The translations under genes were made by a program, and so were the position numbers. From Rhynochetos jubatus (taxonomy: Eukaryota > Chordata > Aves > Eurypygiformes > Rhynochetidae), in NCBI GenBank assembly GCA_027574665.1, contig CM050659.1:20437001-20501000 (forward strand): 64,000 nucleotides of DNA, in the 5' to 3' direction. Positions 1-10,870 of the stretch are shown piece by piece (the first letter of the stretch is position 1; each line of letters starts with the position of its first letter). The notes beneath the pieces are model-generated. The model was not told the origin of the DNA, did no database searches, and saw only the letters and a list, made by a program, of their open reading frames with translations.

Positions 1-1488
1 ATCAGTGAAGCCTGATCCTGCAAACACGTATGCATGCTATTAACTTTAGATATACAAGGTGCTGCAGCAATCTTAGGTAACTCATGCGTTAAATTAACCA
101 CATAGATATTATGGTGATTAGAACACGGCGGCAATGTCTCTTCCTTGAGACCCACTTTTGAGGACTTCTGGAAGGTGTTAAGTTTTGACATAGTATGATT
201 GAACAGTAATTAGCGAAAAGCCTTGCAATCCTCTCTCAACGTCCCTCTGTCCTCAAAGACTTAGAGCTTTTCCTCAGAGTCCTACACTCCAAACACGGTC
301 TCTCAGCCTCTCTGCGTATTACTTAATTTCCACCTCTCTAGAACATATATTCCCAGATTTATCAACTTCACTGAATGTGCTGCTTTGTTCTGTCTTATTA
401 CCTGATACTTCTATGTTTACAAATTATGCAAACAACATAGGGAAATGCGGCCTAATGGTTATTCTGTATGAACTGGTTTACAAAGTCAGTTCAATTTCAT
501 ATTTAAAGCCCATTTGGACACAATAGCCTTTAATACTGCTACACAACAAAGCATTTAACGTTGAATCTGTCAATAAGCATGCACTGAACATTTCTTCCTG
601 ACTTACCTAATTTAATCTGGTTCAACTACACTTAAATTGTGTAATAGTCCAACTCAGGAGCATCACTTCACACTTAGATTTATTGCATTTGATTTTCCAT
701 CCCCTGGTCTGTTCATTCAATTTATCAAAAATTATACTGTACAGCAACTGTAACCAGCTGCTGTTTAAACAATCTCTTTACTTTAGTACCACCTGAAATA
801 TTTATTGTCTTACACATTTTAAACTCAATCCATAATTAAATGTTAAAGAGAATGATCCCAACAAAAAAAGCAAAAGGATTCTACTCTTCCACAATCCCCC
901 AAAAATCCACTTCCTGTGCCCTGCTATTCTGGTTACTTATCAGTATTAAAACTCATAAGCATCCACTCCATATTCATACAGACTGTACAAAAATCTGTTG
1001 CATGAAACTCCGGTAAAACGAAAAACCTTTATTGAAATGGAGAAATACTAAATCTTGCATTTTCTCTTCTTCGATTCACCTCTAAAGAAGTAATCTTATT
1101 TGCTTAACATGATTCACCTTCCAGAAATCCTTGCTCACTCATGCCCTTGAAGCTGTAATTTTCTAACTGTATCCTTTTGGCAACTGTGAATTAGCATTCT
1201 CTGCTAACCTGCTGAAAACATTACACTTAACAGGACTCTAACGTTCAACGTTTCATGTATGCTTTCCTTTTACGAACAGTACCTAAATTCATAGCTTTCA
1301 CTCTCCTGGAGACTGTTGTATCAAATCTGCATTAAAAATAATGGCTTCAAGAGTTTATTTTCACTGTCACATATGAAAGTATATGCAGAGTCTGTTTCTA
1401 AATCTCACATAATTTTTGTTTCTCTTAACATTTGCTTACTAGCACTTCTTCAACTATTTCACAGTGCTTTTCTACATTAGCAGTGTTT

Positions 1489-1523
1489 CACCAAACACAA
1501 AAAAACCCCAAACAAAACAACCC
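1489..1523. repeat. A/C-only low-complexity tract
   Basis: Thirty-five consecutive bases contain only A and C, in irregular AAAC and AACCCC blocks, and are followed by a C-rich stretch. It is one of several such tracts in the window. No transposon body is visible next to it, so a degenerate simple repeat is the simplest reading. Confidence 0.7.
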
Positions 1524-2169
1524 GCCCCTTCCAGCAACTTCCCCCATGACCTGAGAGACCACGATAAAGAGGACATCTACTAACACAACTGCCATAAATT
1601 TGTGATAGTCCCACCAATGTGACACATTCCTTCAGCTCACCTAGGCTGTACCAGGCCGGATGGAGCCCTGACCTGGGCTCCTGCCTGGAGATAAGGGCAA
1701 GGACCAAGAACACTCCTGGTAATTTTTCCTGGGCTATAAGGGTAAACTTTCCAGCATCCAAAATTGCTGCTGAAGGACCTCTGACACTTCCATTTTGCAT
1801 TCATTCATGCCAGTTTTTAAGCACTTATACAAGTGCCAGCAACATTCTCCTCTCCTTCCTTGTGTTTAACCCTTGGTTTTATTTATAAAGATGGATCATG
1901 GGCTTCTGTCTTCTTTTTACTAGGCTAAATAACTAGGTCCTATTATATAATACACTTTAATTTCTTCTCATATGATAGATTCACTGTTCACTTAATCATC
2001 GTAATTGCACTTCTTTCCATCTGTCCTCATTTAAATTCATTTTTCTTGAACAAGGATGACCAGATTGTATGTACTGTTCTAAATAAGATTAATGCCTTCA
2101 GTGGCTCTCATTCTTCACGATTTCTTTTGGAAAGACTTTGCACGATCTGCAAACGGACTGCATTTGCCA

Positions 2170-2198
2170 CCTTTTTTTTTTTTTTTCCTCCTTTTTTT
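2170..2198. repeat. Pyrimidine tract with T15 run
   Basis: Twenty-nine consecutive pyrimidines, made of a T15 run (2172-2186), a short CCTCC block and a T7 run. The exact run length in an assembly may reflect polymerase slippage. Confidence 0.75.
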
Positions 2199-2453
2199 AA
2201 AAATGTATCACATGGCTACAGAACAACTGAATTACTGGAGTAAATCAGTACCATTTATCACTGATAATCTCCCAACATTGTAATATCAAGTTCTACTCAT
2301 AAAAATTGTTACTTATGGATTTTGAACTAAATAGGAGAGACACTTCGATATAATCACATAGTGTTACACCAGGCATCAACTTACACCTGTATTTTGGATC
2401 TTAAATGATATGTGCTTTAAAGTGTTCGGCAAAACTTATCTCCTTTCTGATTA

Positions 2454-2465
2454 TTTTTTTTTTTT
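2454..2465. repeat. Poly-T run (12)
   Basis: A T12 homopolymer in AT-rich DNA. No transposon structure is visible on either side. Confidence 0.7.
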
Positions 2466-2890
2466 AAACCAAGAAGTTTGAAATACACCATGAAAATAAG
2501 GAAAAAAAGTGGCCTCCATAGGAGGATTTCAGATCATTCTCCTCCCTTCCCCCAGTTTTCATTAATCTTCTTCACTTTTGCCCCAGTATCCTGCAGGAAT
2601 TTTGTCAGGAAACTAAAGACAAAGCAATAAGGCTGTGTTACTGCTACATGAACTCTGAGAAATTTCATCAAGACAGAGACCAAAGCAAAGGTACCTAAAT
2701 GTTCTACTTCTTCCTCTCCTTTATGACTACTTTTTCCAAATTTATTAGTAACACAAGCAGTACCATCAAATTTACTGTGAAGGGATGAAATGAAGGGCTG
2801 TCATCAGAAAAATATTGATACTTAATACAGGATATATACAGAGAAGAAAGGGAAACTATAGGTTAAAAGCTTCTTTAATTTATTTATTAA

Positions 2891-3130
2891 AGAGAGGAGA
2901 TTTAGATTAGATATCAGGAAGAAGTTCTTCCCGGAGAGGGTGGGGAGGCACTGGGACAGGTTGCCCAGAGAAGCTGTGGATGTCCCATCCCTGGAAGTGT
3001 CCAAGGCCAGGCTGGATGAGGCTTGGAGCAACCTGGGCTGGTGGAGGGTGTCCCTGCCCATGGCAGGGGTTTGGAACTGGATGATCTTTAAGGTCCCTTC
3101 CAACCCAAACCATTCCATGATTCTATGATT
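2891..3130 (+). mobile_element. CR1 LINE 3' fragment with ORF2 C-terminal remnant
   Basis: This is a 5'-truncated copy of chicken repeat 1, the main non-LTR retrotransposon of birds. The sequence starts inside the last part of ORF2, where plus-strand translation gives a stretch like [17 protein letters not shown]. This matches the CR1 reverse-transcriptase protein C-terminus as I know the family. It continues through the usual 3' UTR (GGTTTGGAACTGGATGATC, then AGGTCCCTTCCAACCC). It ends in the typical short direct repeats ATTCCATG and ATTCTATGATT at about 3113-3130. The open frame over the ORF2 part has no ATG and is only a remnant. Severe 5' truncation with an intact 3' tail is normal for CR1. 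No target duplication is obvious, which is also usual. GC content is clearly above the flanks. Confidence 0.93.
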
Positions 3131-5613
3131 ATTTGCTTCATTCAATGAGCAACCTATTTATTAGAAACTGTGGACAAAACGTTTATTGAAAACCCAAACC
3201 TAGATGTAGTGCAGTAAAATGGTCAAATTCTAAAAGAAAAAGGTATGTATGGTCATTATGAGAGCCAAATTCATTTTAGCAATGAAGTTAAACCTTTGTT
3301 CTTAAGCACCACTGAATAAATTAGGATTTAAAAGAAATCTTCAGAAGCGAATCCACATAATAAAAAAAGAATCATTCTCTCTATGGAATATTACACTCAT
3401 ATCTTAAAATCTCAGCACTTTTAATTGTCATTTACATTTATAGTAAGAAAATAGTGGAAGGTCATAAATGCATGTCAGGTCCTGTTGGATGAAATCGTAG
3501 TCCATTATGGTCCACTCCCAGTGACGAATGTCCTATTTATCCCAAGATATAGCGAGAAAGAATGAACATGGTAGGGTTATAGAGGCACACAAGTGTACGG
3601 TTATATAGCACATGAAGTTACCTCACTGAGCTATTTCTGGAATGGAATAAGGTAAAGCAATTAGTATTATTTGCTTACTGTATTTTTCCTGCAGTAAAGA
3701 CCGTACTGAACACACATTACTAAAACCTGCTAGATGATTCTGTGATAAAGCTTGCTTATAACGTGAAACAATTAAGAGCGTCTAATAAAAAAAGGTCACT
3801 CCGAAATCATGCATAGCTTCTATCCCCGCAAAGCCTGGCTCGCAGCTCCAGAACTGCTCTATCTCCTGGCTCTTCTGCAATTTCCATAAACACAAAATAC
3901 GTAAAACTGTTCCAACTACTTTTCCAAACACACATCTGACAAATTGACAGCAATAATCAGAAAAGTAGAAAAGGCTAAAGTAAAAGGCAGCGATACGTTC
4001 AATCAGGAAGAAAGTTTTCATTCATTTCATCATTTGCATATAAATTTCACATCTAACATTCTGCAACAGAGTTCACCTTTTGACAGTGTAAAACTACTTC
4101 ATATGTTTTTGAAACCTGACTAGGAAATAACACAAAGGAATTTTTTTTTCCTGTGGCATTTCACTAAGAAATGCAGTTCTAGAATTCCAAGACATGACAT
4201 TGCCCCCAGTCCCCTATTTTCACATTTCCTAATATTGTTGAAGTTTTCCATATCCATGTGGGAAAAACAAGAAGCCCAGGATTTCTAGACATTTTTGATG
4301 TCTATGAAACATTAACATTCAGCTAAAGACTGCAACAAAACCCACTCTTACACTTTACACTAACGTTAAATATATCGCCTTTCCTACCTCTATCCTGCTC
4401 CAACTTTCTTATTACAGTTATTTAAGTATACAGAGAATAATTTAACTTAGAATTCCCCAGCATCAAGTTTAAGTCCAGTTATTAGCAAAGGAAAGCATTT
4501 GCATAACACGCTTAAACGGATTAAAAAGTATTTATTTCTGAATGTAGAAACCACAACTTTATGAGCCTTCTCAAGCTAAAATTGGCTTCACTCAGCCAAT
4601 CAGGACCAGCTCCTGCTTCCTGTGCTGCTGACTGGGGACAGCAGGAGAGTCCTGGTACGCTAAGCATGGAGCTGCTCCTCCAGAACACACAGATAAAGGT
4701 AAAGGCGCCTCGTTTGGCTTCGCTCAGGCACTTCCCATCACGTAACGGTGATGTGCTGCCGGTAGCACAGCTGATTCTGCAGGAAGTCAGCAGCGTCTCT
4801 TCAACAGAACACTGCTCCAAATACGAAATAGTATCTGTGAGCTTGTGTCATGTAGCAATATTATTTCTATGAAAGCTTGTTGGACGCACAGGCAATAATG
4901 GACTCAGATTGTTCGGTAGATGTGAAACGCTAAGAGGCAGGATCTCCCGTTTCAAACAAAATTTCCTCTGTTTGACAAGACAGCAAAATAATTTCACTGA
5001 AAAACCCCTAGTGTATGGAACCATTTTAGCTTAATAAATCCATCACACATCAATAGCATTAACATACACACACCATCCTGTGTAAAAATCACTATCAACT
5101 GACACATTCCAGACTTCTAAACACGTTTTTTGGAGTTTAGCATCAGTGCAGCTGAACGTCAATTTACGGTTTGATGCATGCATACGTGCCTGAGGTACAA
5201 ACCCAGAACCCTCCACCCCACCCCCCAATCTAACATATATTCAGTGGGTATAAACTGCTTTGGGGATTAGTGTTCTGACTTTTTCTTGGCTGATGTAGAA
5301 TACCAGAGGGGAGAGCTAAAGTGCCTCTGGCCAAGCCCATGCCCACTGGTAGCCGAAAGCTCCGAGAGGAGTGGTTCAGCCTGAAAATAAAACCTACACC
5401 CCCACATACCCACTTCCCAAGGTTGTCCAAAAATCCATGGAATAAAAACGCCTTATATTTCCCTCTCTATTCCCTCAATGTGCAATAACATGACAGAGTA
5501 GAGAGACAACCCAACAATGACCTAAGCAGCAAACGAACTGAAATGGAAACAAAGAACTAATGTATCAGATAACGGAGATAACCTCTCCCTTAGATTTATA
5601 TTTTTGGTTTGCC

Positions 5614-5626
5614 TTTTTTTTTTTTT
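5614..5626. repeat. Poly-T run (13)
   Basis: A T13 homopolymer. No 3' end of a LINE or SINE is visible beside it. Confidence 0.7.
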
Positions 5627-6277
5627 ATTAGTCATGTCTAGCCTCTGATGGTGGTAAGGCAACCTGTTTTCTCAGAATATATCACAACAGCATCAAAAAT
5701 TAGTATTGTGTTCCCTTATCCTCCCTTGAGCTTAATGAGTCTATTTTAAACAGCACAGGAGCCCATGAAGAAATTAGTAGTAAACTTATTTTTCGTAGCA
5801 ATATTAGCAGTCACTGGAATGCATAATCTGTTTTCCTCTGGTTGTAACAGTTAAGTAAAATTCATAAACATTCTAAAAATCAAAACCACAGTTTATTCAA
5901 TTAAACTCTACACAGAAAAAATACCCATCAGCTGTTGACAGCATGAGTTTAGACTGGAAGCAGAATAAATGCAGTATTTCAGATGCTGGCAGGCGGTTCT
6001 TTGTACACATGAGGACAAGCACCAGACTAAAAAATATTTCAATTTTAGCTACTAGATTTGAGTAAAACCGAGGAGCCGAGGGAGTCCGTCACACATGAAC
6101 AGGCCCTTTGCAGTTCGGGAGAAGACAGTGACACGTACTCCTGAGTCACTAGGAGAGTAACTTTGATAAGGACAGATAACAGGAAGGTTGTTACTGTACA
6201 GGAAACTGAAATAACATATTGCCCTGTCCTTTGATACAAGGAGACAGAAGCACACAACAGGGTTTGGGTTTAAAATG

Positions 6278-6318
6278 AAAAAAAAAAAAAAAAAAAACAC
6301 CACCCACAACAAAAAACA
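6278..6318. repeat. Poly-A20 run within A/C-only tract
   Basis: A run of twenty A (6278-6297) continues into CACC and ACAAC blocks, so 41 bases contain only A and C. It could be the tail of an old retroposed copy, but the DNA upstream shows no recognisable gene or SINE body. I therefore call it low-complexity DNA. Confidence 0.75.
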
Positions 6319-6480
6319 GGAAGAAACCCACGTTTTGTTTTTATAAATATTTCCATCTCATTAAAAAAGGACATGACATCATGGCCAGTAAAAGGCTTAA
6401 AGTCAAATTAGGGAGTGAAGACCAGGAACTCTCACAAACTCTAAGTATACGGGTATGGTTTTATAAGATCTCATAAACAG

Positions 6481-6590
6481 GTCCGTGAACCACACGTGCG
6501 AGGTCCCTCCATCAATTCACCGTCTCCCTCTCCCCAGGCTCTGATAGTTCGCCTGGCAATCTGAAACAGCGCTCGGCAAATCCTCTGCCT
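6481..6590. other. Small CpG-retaining cluster with an E-box
   Basis: Seven CpG dinucleotides fall in about 110 bp of an otherwise CpG-poor region. A palindromic CACGTG E-box core lies at 6493-6498. This is far too small for a CpG island, and no promoter elements were identified. It may mark a short constrained or unmethylated element, or be chance. Confidence 0.35.
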
Positions 6591-6984
6591 GACAGGTGTA
6601 ATAACAGAGCTGAGCAAACATAAAATACGCACTAGTAAGATCTAGTATCAGGCAACTATTAGAAAATTATATATTTCTGCTCTGTTACATATAATGAATG
6701 ATCACTAAAAGTGAATGCAGGGTTTGTTATGTTTTATTCTCTTAATGACACAGAAACAGAGACATAACCTGACATAACAGCACATTGTATATTTTCCACT
6801 TGTCATAGTAAACAGTCTGGGAATGAAATCTCTGTTCATTTGCAGCACTCCAGCTTTCCTGATGGCAACACGCTGGCATCTACCAAGCCTTTTCTGGTTT
6901 ACACCAGTGTAAAAAGGCTGGGCATACCTAAGCTTTCCCTGCCAGGCTAATGCACAGCTTGCACTGAACCCTTGATAATGCGTC

Positions 6985-7150
6985 CTCCAGCTTTCTTAAG
7001 CATTTGTTAGTTAGCTACTGGTTAGCTAATGAATTCGCCTGCTGATTAAATTTGGGTTTAGATAAATTTCTTAAACATGTTTTAGATGATTAAAGAGCTG
7101 CCTGGATGACACAAATGGCTTTTGATTAGCACAGTACTAGTAGTTGGCCA
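6985..7150. promoter_or_regulatory. Possible conserved non-coding element
   Basis: The segment carries dense homeodomain-type cores: TTAGCTAATGAATT at about 7022-7035 and several GATTAAA or GATTAGC motifs up to about 7130. It has no homopolymers and reads like known vertebrate enhancers. An 11-bp tandem repeat lies inside it (7010-7031). This is by-eye inference only. AT-rich DNA yields such cores often, and no alignment was possible. Confidence 0.25.
7010..7031. repeat. 11-bp tandem duplication, two copies
   Basis: GTTAGCTACTG (7010-7020) is followed directly by GTTAGCTAATG (7021-7031), with one mismatch. Each copy carries a TTAGCTA core, so the duplication doubles a possible homeodomain site. 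Confidence 0.7.
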
Positions 7151-8312
7151 CACTTTAGAAACAGCATAAGGAGTACAGAGCACAGGCTGTGTTAGAAGGA
7201 AGAACTGCTCCTCCTGCTTTTTTCTTTCAAATTGGTTGGAAAAGAAATCAGTGGAGAGGTCCGTGGCACATCACACACTTCTAACACAAGTATTTGAGGA
7301 TTGATTTTGACAAAAAGCTGATAAATTAGAAACGTAACTAAACTTATATTTCTAAATTTAGTTTTTTAGTTTGTGGATAATTAAACAAGATTTTTATTTA
7401 AAAAAAATGTTTTTTAAGGAAAGGAACAATTTATTTCTCTGTAGCTAGCCCTTTCTTGTGCTGTTGTAGTGGGGGAAGTTACGTACTTCACTAAAACATT
7501 TGATACGGTTATACCAACATCAGTAATAATTCACCAGCAACTTTGTTCTTTCCTTCCACGCTGGCAGAAACTTCTTGAATAGTTTGAGTAGCAACCTCAG
7601 CCCAGTAGTATAATTACAGTATTGTTGCTTGCTGTGATATATTCTATGTTCTTTTCATAGCAGAGCTAGAATATGCACTTAAAAAATAAGTTGATTGTAA
7701 AAATGATGTCAGCTTTACTACAGAACTTCTTTCACATGATTATGAAAGGGTTCATTATTTCTGTTTTTTATCCAAAGACCTGTCTGGTGCATTTTATGTG
7801 AGAATATAAACATATTTAATGTATTTAATCCCATAGTACTCCTCAAGTTAACAAAGAATTAATTTTATTCCACGAATGGCAAGCCAAAGTACAGAAGGGA
7901 TAACACCAATTTGGTCTGGGTTCCCACAGAAAACCAATGGCATGGTAGGGGACCTGAATCCAGTCTTGCAAAGTCCTAGCTTACTGCACTGACCACAACT
8001 TTGTCTTGTAGTCACCCGAATAACAAACAGGCATTAGAAAAAAAGCAACATAATATGTTTTATGAAGTTGGTTTTTTTTTTTTTGTTTTCTTCTTATAAG
8101 GGTGACACATTGTCTTCGGTTGTGAATATGATTTTTAAAAATACGTTAATATCTGTTGAAGAACACGCCACTTTTGGTCACACTGACTTCACCACAGAAA
8201 TATCACTAGAAAGCTCCAAGAAAGCTTTAAGATTATCTTCAATTTTCCCATCTAAAAGAACTTCAGACCCTTTGTCAACACTGTCTACTGAAGTACGTGT
8301 GGTATCAGTCCC

Positions 8313-8476
8313 ATGAACGTGAGCTGGCGTGTGCCCAGGTGGCCAAGGAGGCAAATGGCATCCTGCATCCTGGCCAGCATCAGGAACAGTGTGGCCAGCA
8401 GGACCATGGCAGGGATGGTCCTCCTGTACCAGGCCCTGGTGAGGCAGCACCCTGAACCCTGGGTTCAGCTACTTTT
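8313..8476 (+). mobile_element. CR1 LINE internal fragment (ORF2 3' part)
   Basis: About 160 bp match the part of CR1 ORF2 that lies just downstream of the reverse-transcriptase core. The tell-tale strings are TGTGCCCAGGTGGCCAAGG, AACAGTGTGGCCAGCAGGAC, CTGTACCAGGCCCTGGTGAG and a closing GTTCAGCTACTTTT. In the family this region encodes the segment around AQVAKEANGI and SALVRPH. The reading frame is broken by small changes. Unlike the other copies here, this piece has neither the CR1 3' UTR nor the terminal ATTCTATG repeats, so its 3' side was lost after insertion or in a rearrangement. The 8477-8640 segment following it is moderately GC-rich but is not recognised as CR1. Confidence 0.85.
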
Positions 8477-9820
8477 CAGCAGCTCCTAGGAAAGCATGAC
8501 CGCTTCAACAGCATGTTGTAGTTGGGAGCAACAGCTCTGAGGTGAGGTATGGCCATATGCTCGATGGCAACAGGAGCTGAGCAGAGGTTGCCCACACCGG
8601 TGAAGATGAAAGCTTCCACGTCCTGTATTTCCTTTTCACATCTAGAAAATCTCTTCTGAGCATGTGCTGAAACTTTTCAAAGGCTTATTATTTCACCAAG
8701 TATGGATAGATTTTCATAGCAATGGCAAACACCTATTTCTGACACAAAGATTTCCCTCCTCCTGCCAAACTTCAAGCCTCTGCTTTGTAAAATGTAAATC
8801 AAAGTGGAGCCAGACTTTCCACTTTCAGAATTTCTTTGAATTTGCCTTGACAGTTTCCTACTCTTTAATGAAATGAAAATGAGTCATCTGAGAACTCCTG
8901 ACCTATACTGCAAGTTTGTTTTGGTTATTAGCTGTTTTTAAGATAACTGGGTTTTGTTTTCTTCAAGCAGCCAGTCTGTCAAAATTAAGACAACATTTTC
9001 CCAGTTATATTAATGCAAGTATTTCTTGAAGAAAAACATTTAGAAACAGGAAAAAAGAAACCTTCCTACAGCTTTTGTGACAGGCTGCTTTCGCTATACA
9101 TTTTTGAGCAAATTAGAAGTCAAATCTTTAAGAAAAAAATCCTTCATTTACAAAAAGGCATATTTATGAAAGCACAGACACTCTAAGAAGACTAAATCAA
9201 GCGTATATTAATTATGGATAAAGAAAATGTGCCCATACATTGAGAAATTAATTTTGAAGGCAAGAGAAAGGGACAGGATGCAGTTTGAAATCAAGTATTT
9301 GCATAACTGCGATTGCAACAGAAAGGGGATGTAGGAGGAAACACATTCAAGAAATATTAACAAGGGTAAGTATACAAATAAATATAACTGAACAGATACT
9401 GAAACATTTTACTGGTATGTTCACTCAAGGGACAGAATTTTTTATTTGGGATAGAAAATATCAAAATACTTTTCTGTGTTTTTATTTTGTGCCGGTATTA
9501 ACTCACCCAAATTAAAAACACTGCTGAAGGGGAACAGTTAATTGAATAAGAAAAGGTTGTTTATTTCCACCTCACATTATATCAGTATGCTCCCTTTGAC
9601 TGCAGGAAAAATATTGAAGAGTCCAACTTTCTTCTAGATTTGGGAATACGATCAAACAATAAACAAGTATTCTTCTAGCACTCTATGCTTTTCAAACCAC
9701 TGGACAGCATTAATATTTTATGTGTGAAACAGAAAATATTGGAAGGGATCCAAGACAGTGAGAGAGGTTATGTTATTTGCTAAAGACCACATAGTAATTC
9801 AGCAGCAAACCTATCTATTC

Positions 9821-9900
9821 TTTTGTCCTTGGTTGTTTATTTGTTTGTGGGGATTTTGTTGTTTTTGCTTTGGTTTTGTGGTGTGCTTTGCTTTTTTATT
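9821..9900. repeat. Keto-rich (G/T) low-complexity tract
   Basis: Seventy-two of 80 bases are G or T, in irregular TTTG, GTTTT and GTGG blocks, with only three A and five C. Read from the other strand it is the same kind of A/C tract found elsewhere in the window, but longer and more degenerate. Confidence 0.7.
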
Positions 9901-10744
9901 ACTTGTATATCTTAAGTTTTTTGATTTAGTTCTTGAGGTAGGTCCACTAATTTTCCATTGGCCTTTAATATAATTTTACAATAGAGGTATTTGTAAATAT
10001 AGTTTTTACTAGACATCAACTTAAGACTGTTGAAACTTACATCTTCTGTCATGTATCGTCCTTCAGCATAAACCTCAACATCCCCTCTATTCTCCTTTCT
10101 TTCCTTCTCTTTACCATTTTAAAACCAGGGATGATTATTGAAAATAGTTTTTATTCTTTCCCCACTTTTTTCATACCAATGTATTTACCCTGTCGATATC
10201 CTTTTACACTGTATTTTCTTCCATAATTATAATATTTTCTTCTTTCCCTCTACTATAGTTAAGTACTTTTGAGGCTAATCTAGCTCCTGTTAAAGTTAGT
10301 GGATGCCTTGCCATTAACTTTCATGGGGGGAAGATTAGCCTCTAACCTCTCTAACCTGTTTAGTTCCTTCAGGAGAGAATTCAACAGTCCAACTCTTAAC
10401 TCTTTATTCCTTGTTTATAAAGCTATTACATACTTATGGTATATTCCCTCCATTTCCCTTCCTAGTGCTCTCCTAGTTTCTTTCTCCATATTATAAATAT
10501 GTATTTTTAAACGTGTATTTCAAAATGTGTACGTGAAAACACGTAAACATGTTTGTGCCACAGTTGTTTATTTCTCTGTGTTCACCTTTGGGCACAGAGA
10601 AACTTCTCTGCTAATGCAAGACAGCTCTATTAACTTCTAGGGGATTGCACAGGTACAACCAAGAGCAAAATTTTAGGCTTTAACAGAGCTGGAAGGCACA
10701 GCAGACTAGTTTATGGCAAATAAAGTGTAGTAACAAGTAACATT

Positions 10745-10870
10745 ACAGTACAGCTTCCCTATTTCTTATTGCACGTATCCACAGCAATTAATATCACAGC
10801 TGTCAGATAAAATCGGCCTGGATAAATCATTCTCCCCAATCAATAGGCACAGTGGCATGTTCGTACTGCT
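10745..10870. promoter_or_regulatory. Possible conserved non-coding element
   Basis: The segment has balanced composition, no simple repeats and a tight group of developmental-type sites. These are CAATTAATA at about 10785, CAGCTGTCAG (E-box plus a TALE-type TGTCA) at about 10798-10807, and an ATCAATA core near 10840. The reading is inference from motif style; conservation was not tested. Confidence 0.22.

Larger units (their letters stand above)
1..2890. other. Gene-free unique AT-rich DNA
   Basis: No coding exon, RNA gene or recognisable transposon was seen here. Open frames on either strand stay near 100 codons and show no family resemblance. The stretch holds an A/C-only tract at 1489-1523 and a pyrimidine tract at 2170-2198. 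The segment around 1640-1700 is somewhat more GC-rich than its surroundings but matches no repeat I know. Confidence 0.6.
3131..8312. other. Gene-free unique AT-rich DNA
   Basis: No exon or transposon is recognised. A slightly GC-richer segment lies at about 4590-4800 and gives open frames on both strands, which is typical of composition rather than coding. The stretch also holds T13 at 5614-5626, A20 at 6278-6297, a small CpG cluster at 6481-6590 and a segment near 7 kb that reads like a conserved non-coding element. Confidence 0.55.

Noticed and set aside
2940..3128. Plus-strand open frame as a small gene
   Set aside because: It is the C-terminal remnant of CR1 ORF2 plus 3' UTR, without an ATG start.
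8178..8450. Minus-strand open frame of 90 codons
   Set aside because: It is antisense to the CR1 ORF2 fragment at 8313-8476.
9365..9373. Exact GTAAGTAT donor string at 9366
   Set aside because: An 8-base match is expected about once per strand in 64 kb, and no acceptor-bounded exon lies upstream.
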